Shown: positions 34,320 to 42,991 of the stretch, piece by piece | How the letters are laid out: every line of letters begins with the position of its first letter | How positions within the stretch are numbered: position 1 is the first letter of the stretch | Source of the DNA: Roseomonas sp. AR75 | GTDB lineage: Bacteria > Pseudomonadota > Alphaproteobacteria > Acetobacterales > Acetobacteraceae | Reading direction: 5' to 3' | Assembly: GCF_005222815.1 (NCBI RefSeq) | Contig: NZ_STGB01000004.1 | Coordinates: 992,001 to 1,056,000, forward strand | DNA length: 64,000 nucleotides | Position numbers and translations under genes: made by a program | Notes under the pieces: model-generated | Seen by the model: only the letters and a program-made list of their open reading frames with translations | Databases searched by the model: none | Told to the model about the DNA's origin: nothing

Positions 34320-35153
34320 TCAGCGCGCGTTCGGCCGCGGCTCCATGAAGGCCGCGGTATAGGGCGCGCGGATCTCGGCCGGCACCCACTTCTCGAGCCA
34401 GGCAGTGTACAGGCCCTCGCGCTTCATGCGATCCAAAGCAGCGTTGATCCAGGCCATCCACTCCGGCTCGTTCTTCCGCACGCCGACCGCAGCGTCGGAA
34501 ACGGCGAAGGGCTCGCCGACCATGCGCAGATTCGGGTCGCGCGCGGCGATCACGATCAGTGTTGCGGCATCATGCGCATAGGCGTCGCCGCGGCCCTGGA
34601 TCAGCGACTGCAGCGCATCGGACGCGGTGTTGAGGCGCAGCGAGTTCAGCCCGGGCATGTTGGCGTCGAACCACGCCGCCTGGGTCGTGCCGCTCAGCAT
34701 GATCACCGTGCGGTTCCGCACGTCGTCCAAGGTGCGGATCGGGCTGTCGCGCTTCACCAGCATGTCGGATCCGCCCCAGCGATAGGCGTTGGAGAAGTCG
34801 ATCACTCGCGCGCGGTCCGGCGTGACGCCGAGCGTGGCGATCAGCAGGTCCACGCGGCGCGCATTGAGCTGCGGGATGCGGTTGGCCGCGGTGACGCATT
34901 GCAGTTCGATCTTGTCGGCGCTGCCGAAGGCCCAGGCCGCCATCTGGCGCGCCATCTCCACCTCCACGCCGGCGAAGCCGCCATCCGGGCCGCGGAAGCC
35001 GTAAGGGGGCTGGTCGCATCGCACGCCGGCGCGAAGCACGCCTTGGTCACGGATGGATTGCGGCAGCGGCGGCATCTGCTGCGCCATGGCCTGCCCCGCC
35101 GCGAGACCGAGCAGCAGCGCCCCGGCCGCGAAACTCCTGCGCAAGATGTTCAT
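34320..35153 (-). CDS. Polar amino acid ABC transporter substrate-binding protein (SBP_bac_3)
   Basis: 277 residues with a signal peptide MNILRRSFAAGALLLGLAAG and cleavage near AMAQ. The mature part shows VLRAGVRCDQPPYGF (first strand), FAGVEVEMARQMA, RVDLLIATLGVTPDRARVIDFS and TVIMLSGTTQAAW. These are the typical family blocks, with Arg in TPDRARV likely binding a carboxylate. The start overlaps the stop of the FAD oxidase (ATGA at 35150-35153), an unusual order in which enzymes precede the transporter. Confidence 0.92.
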   Translation of the reverse strand: MNILRRSFAAGALLLGLAAGQAMAQQMPPLPQSIRDQGVLRAGVRCDQPPYGFRGPDGGFAGVEVEMARQMAAWAFGSADKIELQCVTAANRIPQLNARRVDLLIATLGVTPDRARVIDFSNAYRWGGSDMLVKRDSPIRTLDDVRNRTVIMLSGTTQAAWFDANMPGLNSLRLNTASDALQSLIQGRGDAYAHDAATLIVIAARDPNLRMVGEPFAVSDAAVGVRKNEPEWMAWINAALDRMKREGLYTAWLEKWVPAEIRAPYTAAFMEPRPNAR

Positions 35154-36526
35154 CCCTGTGCCTCCTTCCTGGATGTGGTGGTGATGGGCCGGCCGGGTCG
35201 TCCCAGCCGTTCTGCCACGACCTCCGCCGGATTGGCGGTGAAGTCGCGGAGGTGGTAGGCGGCGCTCGCCATCTGCACGAAGGCCGCGGTGTTGGTCAGC
35301 GGCGGCACGGCGGGGAAGGGAATGTCGGCGAAGAAGGCGCGCCGGTTCGTCCGCCCCAGGATGAGCTGCGCCGCATGCCAGCCGAGGAAGCTCATCAGTG
35401 CCACGCCGTTGCCGTTGCATCCCACGGCGTGCATCACGCCGTCCTTCTCCGCCACATGCGCGATGCGGTCCGCGGTCATCGCGACATAGCCGCCCCATGC
35501 ATGCGTGATGCGCACCGCGGCCAGTTCCGGCCAGAAGCGCAGCATGCGCGCGCGCAGCGCATGCGCCAGGTATTTCGGCTCGGTCTGCAGCGCTCGCGGT
35601 CGGCAGCCGAACAGGATGCGCGTGCCGTCCGGCGAAGGGCGCGTGTAGGTGAGCTCCTTGCGGCTGTCGGTCACCATGCGCCGGCGCGGGATCAGCCGGT
35701 CCATCATGCCGGGGGGCAGGGGCTCCGTGGCGATCTGGTAGCTCATCACCGGCACCAGGCGCTGGTGCAGCCATGGGCTGGCGCGGTCGGTGTAGCCGTT
35801 GGTGGCGTAGAGCACGTGCTGCGCGCGGATATCGCCGCGCTCGGTCCGTACGGCGTGGCCGTCGCCCTCGCGATGCGTGCCCAGCACGCGCGCATGGCTG
35901 AACAGCCGCGCGCCCGCGCCGCGCGCCGCGTCGCGCAAGGCGCGGTTCAGCTTGGCCGGATGCACGCCGCCGTACTCCTCCACCACGAAGCCGCCATGAA
36001 AATAGTCGCTGCCGACTTCCTCGTGCTGCTCCTCGCGCGAGAGGATGCGGATGGTGACGCCGGTGCGCTCATGCAGCGTCGCCGCGTTCTTCTTCAATGT
36101 GTCGAGGTGCTTCGGCGTGAAGGCGCCGAAGAAGCGGCCGCAGAGCTGCAGGTCGGCGTCGAGCTTCTCGCGCGCGATCAGGTCCTTCAGGAACTCGAAT
36201 GTCGCCTTGCTGTCCTCCAGCGCGGCAACCTGCTTCTCCACCGGCAGGCCCTTCAGCGCGGCGCTCAGCACCAGCTTCTGGCCGGAGCTCACCATGCCGC
36301 CGGAGCGGGAGGAGGCGCCGCCGCCGAGTGGCCCGGCATCCAGCACCGCGACGGAAGCCCCGCCGCGCGCCGCTTCCAGCGCGGCAGAGAGCCCGGCGAA
36401 GCCGCTGCCGATGATCACCAGGTCGCAGCGCGCGGGGAGCGGTTCGTCACGCGCCGTTTCCGGCGGCGCGGCGTCCCACCAGTAGGGTTGCGCCAGGAAG
36501 CCGGGATGGAACGCGGTCTCGCTCAT
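35150..36526 (-). CDS. FAD-dependent amine/amino acid oxidoreductase (DadA/PuuB-like)
   Basis: 458 residues. The FAD loop is LVIIGSGFAGLSAALEAARGG (around 36-56), followed by the GGGASSRSGGM segment. Late motifs are WGGYVAMTADRIAHV and GCNGNGVALMSFLG, as in gamma-glutamylputrescine oxidase and D-amino acid dehydrogenase-like DAO-fold enzymes. It oxidises a secondary amine or amine next to a carboxylate in the cytosol. It is coupled to the PLP enzyme before it and to the receptor after it by ATGA overlaps, so it likely acts on the imported compound. Confidence 0.88.
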   Translation of the reverse strand: MSETAFHPGFLAQPYWWDAAPPETARDEPLPARCDLVIIGSGFAGLSAALEAARGGASVAVLDAGPLGGGASSRSGGMVSSGQKLVLSAALKGLPVEKQVAALEDSKATFEFLKDLIAREKLDADLQLCGRFFGAFTPKHLDTLKKNAATLHERTGVTIRILSREEQHEEVGSDYFHGGFVVEEYGGVHPAKLNRALRDAARGAGARLFSHARVLGTHREGDGHAVRTERGDIRAQHVLYATNGYTDRASPWLHQRLVPVMSYQIATEPLPPGMMDRLIPRRRMVTDSRKELTYTRPSPDGTRILFGCRPRALQTEPKYLAHALRARMLRFWPELAAVRITHAWGGYVAMTADRIAHVAEKDGVMHAVGCNGNGVALMSFLGWHAAQLILGRTNRRAFFADIPFPAVPPLTNTAAFVQMASAAYHLRDFTANPAEVVAERLGRPGRPITTTSRKEAQG

Positions 36527-37710
36527 TCAACCAACTCCAGCGGCGGCGGCGCAGGCGCATCCGCGTCGCGTGCGGCGGCCGAGGTGCCGATGATCACGAT
36601 GCGCGCGCCCGCCTCGAGCCGCGATGCGACGCGCGGCAGCGCCGCGAAGCCGGCCGCTGCGCAGAGTTCCAGGAAAAGCCCGTGGCGCGTCGCAAGCTCG
36701 GCCTGTGCGGCCTCGGCCGCTTCGTCCGAAACCACCACCGCCCAGCCCCGTGTGTCGCGAACGGCGCGCACAGCCTGGTCGGTCGTCGTGCCGCCCGCCG
36801 TCGAGGCCTGCCGTGTGCTGCCGGGAAAGCTGTCGGTGCTGTGCGCCGTGCCGGCCAGCACGGCCTCAAGTCGCGGGAACGGCTCGATTGCGATCAGCCG
36901 CGGGCCGGCATGCGGCCAAAGGCCCGCATCGCGCAGCGTCGCGAAGCCGGCGGCGAGGCCCCAGATCGTGTCGCCGCGGGCGGTCGGCACCAGGATCGCG
37001 TCAACGCCATTGGGCATCTCCGTCGCGATCTCGAAAGCGAGGGTGCGATAGCCCTCCACACCCCAGGCGCTGCTGCCCACCGGCGGCAGCGCATGATTGG
37101 TCGCGGGATACCAGCCCTCGGCCGCAAGGCGCGCGGCGAGCCTCCAGCGTTCGAGGCTCTCCCATACGCCGAGCACGCGCGCGCCATGCGCATGCAGTGC
37201 GCGCCGCACGGCAGCCGGCACGGCGGGCGTGACGACCACGGCGCAGCCGATCCCCGCGCGCGCCGCATACGCCGCCAGGGAGATCCCGGCATTGCCGGAG
37301 GAGGCGCAGACCACGCCCGGCGCGCCGATCTCCTGCGCGCGCGCCACGACCAGGGGCGACATGCGGTCCTTGTGGCTGCCGGTCGGGTTCATCCACTCGG
37401 CCTTGACGGCCAGCGCACGGAAGCCTGGTGGCCCGACGAGCGGAATAAGCGGTGTGCCGCCTTCGCCCATGTCCGCCCAGCGCAGATAAGGCAGCCAGGC
37501 ACCGGCCGCCTGCATGCGCGCGCCGGCGGGCGGCAGGGCACGCGCACCCGGTGCGTAGATCGCGGCGAGGCTGGTCGGCGCGCCGGCCGCGCGGGCGCGC
37601 GGGCAGCCTTCCGGCCAGTCGGCGACCGGCAGGTCCGGTCCGCCATCGAGCGGGCGGAAGCCGAGCAGGTCCGGGTTCCGCAGGATCGCCGCACCATTCA
37701 TGGCCGCCAT
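36523..37710 (-). CDS. PLP-dependent enzyme, threonine synthase/fold type II family
   Basis: 395 residues. The PLP lysine is K114 in NPTGSHKDRMS (usually GSFKDR), the phosphate loop is SSGNAG (137-142), and the C-terminal GTSAAARDA closes the cofactor site. Fold type II enzymes do beta- or gamma-elimination/replacement on amino acids. The start at 37710 has AGGTGGG 6 bases upstream; an ATG at 37701 is possible. An 8-bp inverted repeat overlaps this start. First gene of the six-gene leftward operon, divergent from a LysR gene. The exact reaction is unknown. Confidence 0.85.
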   Translation of the reverse strand: MAAMNGAAILRNPDLLGFRPLDGGPDLPVADWPEGCPRARAAGAPTSLAAIYAPGARALPPAGARMQAAGAWLPYLRWADMGEGGTPLIPLVGPPGFRALAVKAEWMNPTGSHKDRMSPLVVARAQEIGAPGVVCASSGNAGISLAAYAARAGIGCAVVVTPAVPAAVRRALHAHGARVLGVWESLERWRLAARLAAEGWYPATNHALPPVGSSAWGVEGYRTLAFEIATEMPNGVDAILVPTARGDTIWGLAAGFATLRDAGLWPHAGPRLIAIEPFPRLEAVLAGTAHSTDSFPGSTRQASTAGGTTTDQAVRAVRDTRGWAVVVSDEAAEAAQAELATRHGLFLELCAAAGFAALPRVASRLEAGARIVIIGTSAAARDADAPAPPPLELVE

Positions 37711-37738
37711 TGACGGCCCACCTGCGCCATGCCGTCAA
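37710..37738. promoter_or_regulatory. Inverted repeat between the PLP gene and its divergent LysR gene
   Basis: TTGACGGC (37710-37717) and GCCGTCAA (37731-37738) are perfect 8-bp arms with a 13-base spacer. The left arm covers the start codon of the leftward operon and the spacer covers its ribosome site. This is a candidate binding site for the adjacent LysR protein. Confidence 0.5.
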
Positions 37739-37781
37739 ATGCCTTGTGTCGCAGTTTCAATGCACCGGAGGCATGGCAAGC

Positions 37782-38675
37782 ATGGAGCTGAAGCAGGTGG
37801 AGGCATTCCATGCCGTCGCGCGCCATGGCGGCTTCTCTCGCGCTGCGCGCGCGCTGGATGTCGGGCAGCCCTCGCTGACGCGCTCCGTTGCGCGGCTGGA
37901 GGCCAGTATCGGCTTCCCGCTGTTCCTGCGCGGGCAGGGCGCCGCGCGCCTCACCGCCGAAGGCGAGGCCTTCCTGCGCGAGGTGGAGCGCGCCTTCACA
38001 GGGCTCGAGCGCCTGCGGCGCGCCGCGCAGGACATCCGCAACTTCGGCACGGGCCGGCTGCGCCTGGTCTGCCTGCCGGCGCTGGCGGGCGGCGTGGTGT
38101 CCGGTGCGCTGGCGCGCTTCCTGCACGACCGCCCTGGCGCGACCGTCGCGTTGCAGGTGCGGCCATCCACCACCGCCTATGACTGGGTGGGCACGCGCCA
38201 GGCCGATCTCGGCGTGGCGGCGCCGCGCAGCGGCTTCCCGGCGGTGGAGGAGCAGCCCTTCATCGCGCTGTCGGGCGTGCTGGTGGTGCCGCGCGGTCAT
38301 CGCCTGGCGCGGCGGCGCACGCCGATCGGACCGCGCGACATCGCCGAGGAACCCTTCCTCGCGCTCGCGCTGGAAGATGGCACGCGCCATGCGTCGGACG
38401 AGGTGTTCCGCCGGGAAGGCGTCGCGCCCCGCATCCGGCTGGAGACGCAGTACAGCAGCACGCTGTGCCGTCTGGTTGCCGCCGGGCTTGGCGTGGCCAT
38501 CGTCAATCCGCTGGTCGCGGCCGATGAGGCGCGCGGCCTGCCCATCGTCGCGCTGCCCTTCCTGCCTGCCGTCTCCTTCCGGTATCTGCTGTTGCGCCCG
38601 CGCGGCGGCGGGCGCGACAGGCTGGCGGAGGCCTTCGCGTCGGAACTGCTGGCCGACGCGGAGCGCGCCGGGTGA
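37782..38675 (+). CDS. LysR-family transcriptional regulator
   Basis: 297 residues from ATG 37782, which has GGAGG 10 bases upstream; the ATG at 37773 is only 1 base from that site. The N-terminal winged helix (MELKQVEAFHAVARHGGFSR, then AARALDVGQPSLTRSVARLE) is standard. A periplasmic-binding-like effector domain spans ~90-290. It is divergent from the PLP/oxidase/transporter/lyase operon, so it probably controls that operon and itself. The effector is unknown. Confidence 0.92.
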   Translation: MELKQVEAFHAVARHGGFSRAARALDVGQPSLTRSVARLEASIGFPLFLRGQGAARLTAEGEAFLREVERAFTGLERLRRAAQDIRNFGTGRLRLVCLPALAGGVVSGALARFLHDRPGATVALQVRPSTTAYDWVGTRQADLGVAAPRSGFPAVEEQPFIALSGVLVVPRGHRLARRRTPIGPRDIAEEPFLALALEDGTRHASDEVFRREGVAPRIRLETQYSSTLCRLVAAGLGVAIVNPLVAADEARGLPIVALPFLPAVSFRYLLLRPRGGGRDRLAEAFASELLADAERAG

Positions 38676-38737
38676 GGCTACTCGACGTGCGCGCCCGCAT
38701 CTGCGCGCTTCTCAGGCAGCGCACGGCACCTCGATAC

Positions 38738-38758
38738 ACCGCGTGGTGATCGCGGTGG
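38738..38758. terminator. Hairpin between convergent LysR and receptor genes
   Basis: CACCGCG and CGCGGTG form a perfect 7-bp stem with a 7-base loop. It lies 62 bases after the LysR stop and 15 bases from the stop of the convergent receptor gene, so it could end both transcripts. No T-run is present. Confidence 0.45.
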
Positions 38759-38773
38759 CGCCCTCGGCCAATG

Positions 38774-39781
38774 TCAGTCCGCCCGCGCGCCGGAGGCCTG
38801 CACCAGGGGGCGCCATGCGACGACCTCCTCCTGCACGAAGGCACCGAAGCGCTCCGGCGTCCAGCCTCGCATCGGCGGCGTGCCCATCTGGTTCATGCGC
38901 GCGGCGATGGCGGGATCGGCCAACGCGTGTTCCACGGCGGCGGCCATGCGGTTCACGATCGGGCGCGGCGTCGCGGCAGGCGCGAACAGGCCGAACCAGG
39001 AATACGCCTTGTACTCTGGCACGCCCGCCTCCCGCATCGTCGGCACGCCCGGCAATTCGTCCGAGCGCTCATCGGCCGTGATGAAAAGGCAGCGGGCCTG
39101 GCCGGATTCGTGATGCGGCCGCAGCAGACCGTAGATGTCGTGCATGTACTGGATCTCGCCCGCCAGCAGCGCGGCAATGGTCTGCGCGCCGCTGCGATAG
39201 GGCACATGCTCCACCTGCGCGCCGATCCGCGTGGCGAAGTTCGCGCTGGCCAGGTGCCCCGTCGCGCCCACGCCGTTGCTGCCGTACTGGTAGCGGCCGG
39301 GATTGGCCCGCAGCGTGTCGATCAGTTCCTGCGCGGTGCGCACGGTGAAGTTGCGCGTGGTCACGCAGAGCGTCAGCGGCACCCAGATGGTCGGCGCCAC
39401 CGCCGCCAGGTCGCGCACGGGATCATAGGGCAGGTTGCGGTAGAGCGTCGCGGCGATGCCGGTGGAGGAGAGCGTCGCATGCACATAGGTGTAGCCATCC
39501 GGCGCCGATTTCGCGACGTGATCCGTGCCCACGGTGCTGCCCGCGCCGGGCCGGTTCTCGATCACCACCGGTTGGCCGAGGAATTCGCTCATCTTCGGCG
39601 CCATCGCGCGGATCGAGATGTCCGTTCCGCCACCCGGACCGAAGGGGACCACGATGCGGATCGGCTGCGTGGGCCAGGCCGGCTGCGCCGCCGCCGGCAT
39701 CAGCGGCGCGCCGAGCAGCAAGGCGGCGAGGGCGCCGAGCAGCCTACGGCGTGGCGTTGTCGGCGCGGGTGGACAAGGCAT
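38774..39781 (-). CDS. Orphan tripartite tricarboxylate-type substrate receptor (Bug family)
   Basis: 335 residues from ATG 39781. The Tat-like signal is TTPRRRLLGALAALLLG with cleavage near AAAQ. Family blocks are IRIVVPFGPGGGTDISIRAM, ENRPGAGSTVGTDHVAKSAPDG and YGSNGVGATGHLAS in pieces. No TctA or TctB gene adjoins it, so it may share membrane subunits encoded elsewhere (such as 4244-6237) or act in sensing. The frame is open upstream to 39901, but those residues are not receptor-like. It is divergent from a LysR gene, and the LysR box at 39900-39914 lies between them. Confidence 0.9.
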   Translation of the reverse strand: MPCPPAPTTPRRRLLGALAALLLGAPLMPAAAQPAWPTQPIRIVVPFGPGGGTDISIRAMAPKMSEFLGQPVVIENRPGAGSTVGTDHVAKSAPDGYTYVHATLSSTGIAATLYRNLPYDPVRDLAAVAPTIWVPLTLCVTTRNFTVRTAQELIDTLRANPGRYQYGSNGVGATGHLASANFATRIGAQVEHVPYRSGAQTIAALLAGEIQYMHDIYGLLRPHHESGQARCLFITADERSDELPGVPTMREAGVPEYKAYSWFGLFAPAATPRPIVNRMAAAVEHALADPAIAARMNQMGTPPMRGWTPERFGAFVQEEVVAWRPLVQASGARAD

Positions 39782-39899
39782 CGAGCGATCTCCCGTTGCT
39801 GCGCGAAGCCGTCCGGAGGAGTGCGGAGCGGCCCACCTCAAGGCGCGAACGCTACCGATGCGCTTTGCCGCCTGTCCACACGGCAATGCACATGCAAGC

Positions 39900-39914
39900 A
39901 TAATGCGGCCTTAT
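39900..39914. promoter_or_regulatory. LysR box in the LysR/Bug-receptor divergent promoter
   Basis: ATAATGCGGCCTTAT, within CATAA-N7-TTATG, carries the T-N11-A core of LysR operators. It differs in one base from the site at 40859-40873. It lies 22 bases before the LysR ATG and 119 bases before the receptor ATG. Confidence 0.6.
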
Positions 39915-39935
39915 GACTCCTGCGGAGCCGTGGCG

Positions 39936-40862
39936 ATGAATGCGCGCCAGATCGAAGCCTTCCGTGCCATCATGCGCTCCGGTACGCTGACCGGCGCCGC
40001 GCAGGCGCTGGGTGTCTCGCAGCCGGCGCTGAGCCAGCTTCTGCTGCATGCCGAGGACCAGCTCGGATTCAAGCTTTTCCAGCGCCTGCGCGGCCGGCTG
40101 GTACCGACCCCGGAAGCGGAGCAGCTTCTTCCGGAGGCCGACCGGCTGCACCAGGACATCGAGGGATTCCGCCGCTTCGCGCAGGAATTGCGCCGCGGTC
40201 GCGCCGGGTCCGTACGGCTCGCGGCCTCCGCACCGCCGGCGCTCTCCTTCGTGCCGCGCGCCCTGGAGGCCTTCCGCGCCGCCTCGCCGGAGGTGCGGCT
40301 GGTGTCCTACGTCGTGCCGGTGGATGTGCTGACGGAGATGCTCGGGCGCGGCGATGCCGACCTCGGCGTGGCGATGAGCGATCGCCCGCGCCCGCTGATC
40401 CGCAGCGAGACGGTCGGGCGCAGCGAGATCGTCTGCGTGCTGCCGGCAGGCCACCGCCTGGCGGCACGGCGCGCCGTTCAGGCGGCGGACATCGCCGGGC
40501 AGACGCTGGTCTCCTATCGCGGCGACAGCCTGCCAGGCGAATTGCTCGGCCGCGCGCTGGCGCAGGAAGGGATCAGCTTCCGTCCGCAGATCGAGATCGA
40601 CGTGTCCGTGATCGCCTTTTCCTTCGTGCAGCAGGGCATGGGCATCGCCCTGGTGGACGGGCTGCTGCCCTGGCAGTCCTTCAACGGCGTGGTGGTCCGG
40701 CCCTTCCGTCCGCAGGTCGCGCTGCCGATCACGCTGATGACGCCGACGCGCAAGCCGGGCTCCATCGCCCAGCAATTGCTGCGGGCGCGGCTGAAGGAGG
40801 CGTTGCGCGACTACGCCGCCTCCCCCGCCGCGCGTGGTCTGCTGCGCGCCGCCGGCGCATAA
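39936..40862 (+). CDS. LysR-family transcriptional regulator of the hydantoinase locus
   Basis: 308 residues. The helix-turn-helix is MNARQIEAFRAIMRSGTLTG followed by AAQALGVSQPALSQLLLHAE. The effector domain follows from ~90 and includes VLPAGHRLAARRAV and FVQQGMGIALVDGL. The ATG at 39936 opens with the usual family start; an upstream in-frame ATG at 39903 lies inside the LysR box. The gene stands between the orphan receptor (divergent) and hyuA (same strand). Matching palindromes flank it, which fits autoregulation plus control of hyuAB and perhaps the receptor. Confidence 0.92.
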   Translation: MNARQIEAFRAIMRSGTLTGAAQALGVSQPALSQLLLHAEDQLGFKLFQRLRGRLVPTPEAEQLLPEADRLHQDIEGFRRFAQELRRGRAGSVRLAASAPPALSFVPRALEAFRAASPEVRLVSYVVPVDVLTEMLGRGDADLGVAMSDRPRPLIRSETVGRSEIVCVLPAGHRLAARRAVQAADIAGQTLVSYRGDSLPGELLGRALAQEGISFRPQIEIDVSVIAFSFVQQGMGIALVDGLLPWQSFNGVVVRPFRPQVALPITLMTPTRKPGSIAQQLLRARLKEALRDYAASPAARGLLRAAGA

Positions 40863-40873
40863 GGCGGCCTTAT
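40859..40873. promoter_or_regulatory. LysR box in the hyuA promoter
   Basis: ATAAGG-CGG-CCTTAT is a perfect palindrome with T-N11-A, overlapping the LysR stop codon, 78 bases before hyuA. It matches the site at 39900-39914 in 14 of 15 bases. Confidence 0.6.
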
Positions 40874-40951
40874 CCGCTGCTGCCCACTCCACCGTGGACG
40901 CGGGCCCGCGCGCCTGGAAGACTGCGGCCGCGAAAGATGGGACGGGTGCGC

Positions 40952-42991
40952 ATGGGCTGGCGGCTGGGTGTGGATATCGGCGGCACCTTCATCGATTTCT
41001 GCGCGCTCGACGAGGACAGCGGGGCGCTGCGCACGCTGAAGGTGCTGACCACGCCGGCCGACCCGGGGCGCGAAGTGATGGAGGGTCTCGGGCGCCTGCA
41101 GTCCGAGCACGGCCTCGATCCCGCGGCGATGACGGCCTTCGTCCACGGCACGACCGTGGGCATCAACACGGTGATCCAGCGCAAGGGCGCGCCGCTTGCC
41201 CTGTTCGCCACCGCCGGCTTCGAGGACGTGATCGAACTCGCGCGGCTGCGCATGCCGGATATGTATTCCATGCTCTGCACCCGTGCCGATCCGCTGGTGC
41301 CGCGCGACCGCATTTTCGGCATTGGCGGACGGATCCTGTCGGACGGCACGGAGGCGGAGCCATTGTCGGAAGACGATATCCGGCGCGCCGCGGCGCTGGC
41401 GAAGCAGCGCGGCGCCGAGGGCGTGGTCATCGCCTTCCTGCATGCGTGGCGCAACCCCGCGCATGAGCAGGCGGCGAAGGCGTTGCTGCGACAGGTGGCG
41501 CCGGACCTGTTCGTGTTCGGCTCCGCCGAGGTCTGGCCGGTCATCCGCGAATACGAGCGCACCACCACCACGGTGCTGAACGGCTATGTCCATCCCCGCG
41601 TGGATGGCTATCTCGACCGCCTGGAAGGCGCGCTGCGCGAGCGTGGCGTGCCAGCTGCGCCGATGATCACCAAGTCCAACGGCGGCATCATGGCCGCCGC
41701 GCTGGGCCGCACGTCGTGTGTCGGAATGCTGCTGTCGGGCACGGCCTCCGGCGTGATGGGCGCATCCTTCCTGGCGCGCCAGGCGGGGGTGGCGAACGCG
41801 CTGACGCTGGATATCGGCGGCACCAGCGCCGATGTCGCCCTGGTCATAGAGGGCGAGCCGCAATACGGCTCGGGCGAGATGATCGGCGAGTTCCCGCTCC
41901 ATGTGCCGAGCGTCTCGGTCACCTCCATCGGCGATGGCGGCGGCTCGATCGCCTGGGTGGATGGGTTCGGCATGCTGAAGGTGGGGCCGGAGAGCGCCGG
42001 CTCCACGCCGGGCCCCGCCTGCTACGGGCGCGGCGGCGATCGCGCGACGATCACCGATGCGATGGCCGTGCTCGGCTTCCTCGGCCACACGCCGCTCGCC
42101 TACAGCTCCGTCGCGATGGACCGCGGCAAGGCGCAGGCTGTTGTGGGCCGCCTGGCGCAGCAGCTCGGCCTCGGGCTGGAGGAGACCGCCGAGGCCATCG
42201 TGGAGGTCTGCGTCTCCTCGATGTTCGCCGAAGTCAACAAGCTGATCGCGCGCTACGGCGTGGACCTCCGGGACTTCACGCTGATGCCCTTCGGCGGCGC
42301 CGGCCCGATGCTCGGCTGCCTGCTGGCGCGCGAACTGGGCATGGCCAGCGTGATGATTCCGCGCCGTCCTGGCGTGGTGAGCGCGCTGGGCGGGCTGATC
42401 GCGGATGTGCGTAACGACTTCATCCGCACCCTGTTCCTGGACGTGGCTGCGGAAAGCCTTCCGGCGCTGCGCGCGGCGCTCGCGGACCTCGCCGCCCAGG
42501 CCGAGCGCTGGTTGCGGGAGGAGCAGCGCTTCACCGGCGCTGCGACGATCAGCCTGCTCGCGGAGATGCGCTATCAGGGCCAGTCCTTCGAGCTGGAGTC
42601 CGGCATCGACCCCGCCTGGATCGAAAGCGGCGCGCTGGACAAGGTGGCCGAGGCCTTCCATCGCCAGCATGAGGCCGTCTACGCCTTCGCCGATCGCGCG
42701 CAGCCGGTGCAGCTGGTAAACCTGCGCCTGGTCATCGCCGGCGCCACGGCCCCGCCCGACTTCCCGCCGGAGCCGCTGGCGAAGGATCAGCCCGTGCCGG
42801 AAGGGATGGTGGAGGTCTTCCACGACGGGGCGCGACGGCGCATGCCGCTGTTCCTGCGCGAGAAGCTGCGCCACGGCCACGTCTTCGCCGGCCCCGCGGT
42901 GGTGGCACAGGAGGATGCGACGACGTGCATCCCCGCCGGCTTCACCGCGCGCTGCGACGCTTATGGCAACCTGCTTCTGGAGGCAGCATGA
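40952..42991 (+). CDS. hyuA: N-methylhydantoinase A / 5-oxoprolinase family, ATPase subunit
   Basis: 679 residues from ATG 40952; an in-frame ATG at 40937 is possible. The ASKHA-type phosphate loop is GVDIGGTFIDF, followed by HGTTVGINTVIQRKGAP. A second domain begins with LTLDIGGTSADVALV, and the SIGDGGGSIAWVD and FGGAGPMLG segments are conserved. With HyuB it catalyses ATP-driven opening of a lactam or imide ring (hydantoins, 5-oxoproline) or a related carboxylation. It follows a LysR gene and its box, and is coupled to a 20-codon ORF that reaches hyuB. The substrate is unknown. Confidence 0.92.
   Translation: MGWRLGVDIGGTFIDFCALDEDSGALRTLKVLTTPADPGREVMEGLGRLQSEHGLDPAAMTAFVHGTTVGINTVIQRKGAPLALFATAGFEDVIELARLRMPDMYSMLCTRADPLVPRDRIFGIGGRILSDGTEAEPLSEDDIRRAAALAKQRGAEGVVIAFLHAWRNPAHEQAAKALLRQVAPDLFVFGSAEVWPVIREYERTTTTVLNGYVHPRVDGYLDRLEGALRERGVPAAPMITKSNGGIMAAALGRTSCVGMLLSGTASGVMGASFLARQAGVANALTLDIGGTSADVALVIEGEPQYGSGEMIGEFPLHVPSVSVTSIGDGGGSIAWVDGFGMLKVGPESAGSTPGPACYGRGGDRATITDAMAVLGFLGHTPLAYSSVAMDRGKAQAVVGRLAQQLGLGLEETAEAIVEVCVSSMFAEVNKLIARYGVDLRDFTLMPFGGAGPMLGCLLARELGMASVMIPRRPGVVSALGGLIADVRNDFIRTLFLDVAAESLPALRAALADLAAQAERWLREEQRFTGAATISLLAEMRYQGQSFELESGIDPAWIESGALDKVAEAFHRQHEAVYAFADRAQPVQLVNLRLVIAGATAPPDFPPEPLAKDQPVPEGMVEVFHDGARRRMPLFLREKLRHGHVFAGPAVVAQEDATTCIPAGFTARCDAYGNLLLEAA

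Noticed and set aside
40895..40912. GC-only palindrome (CGCGGGCCCGCG) in the hyuA leader as a terminator
   Set aside because: No loop, no T-tract, and a match this simple is expected by chance at this base composition.
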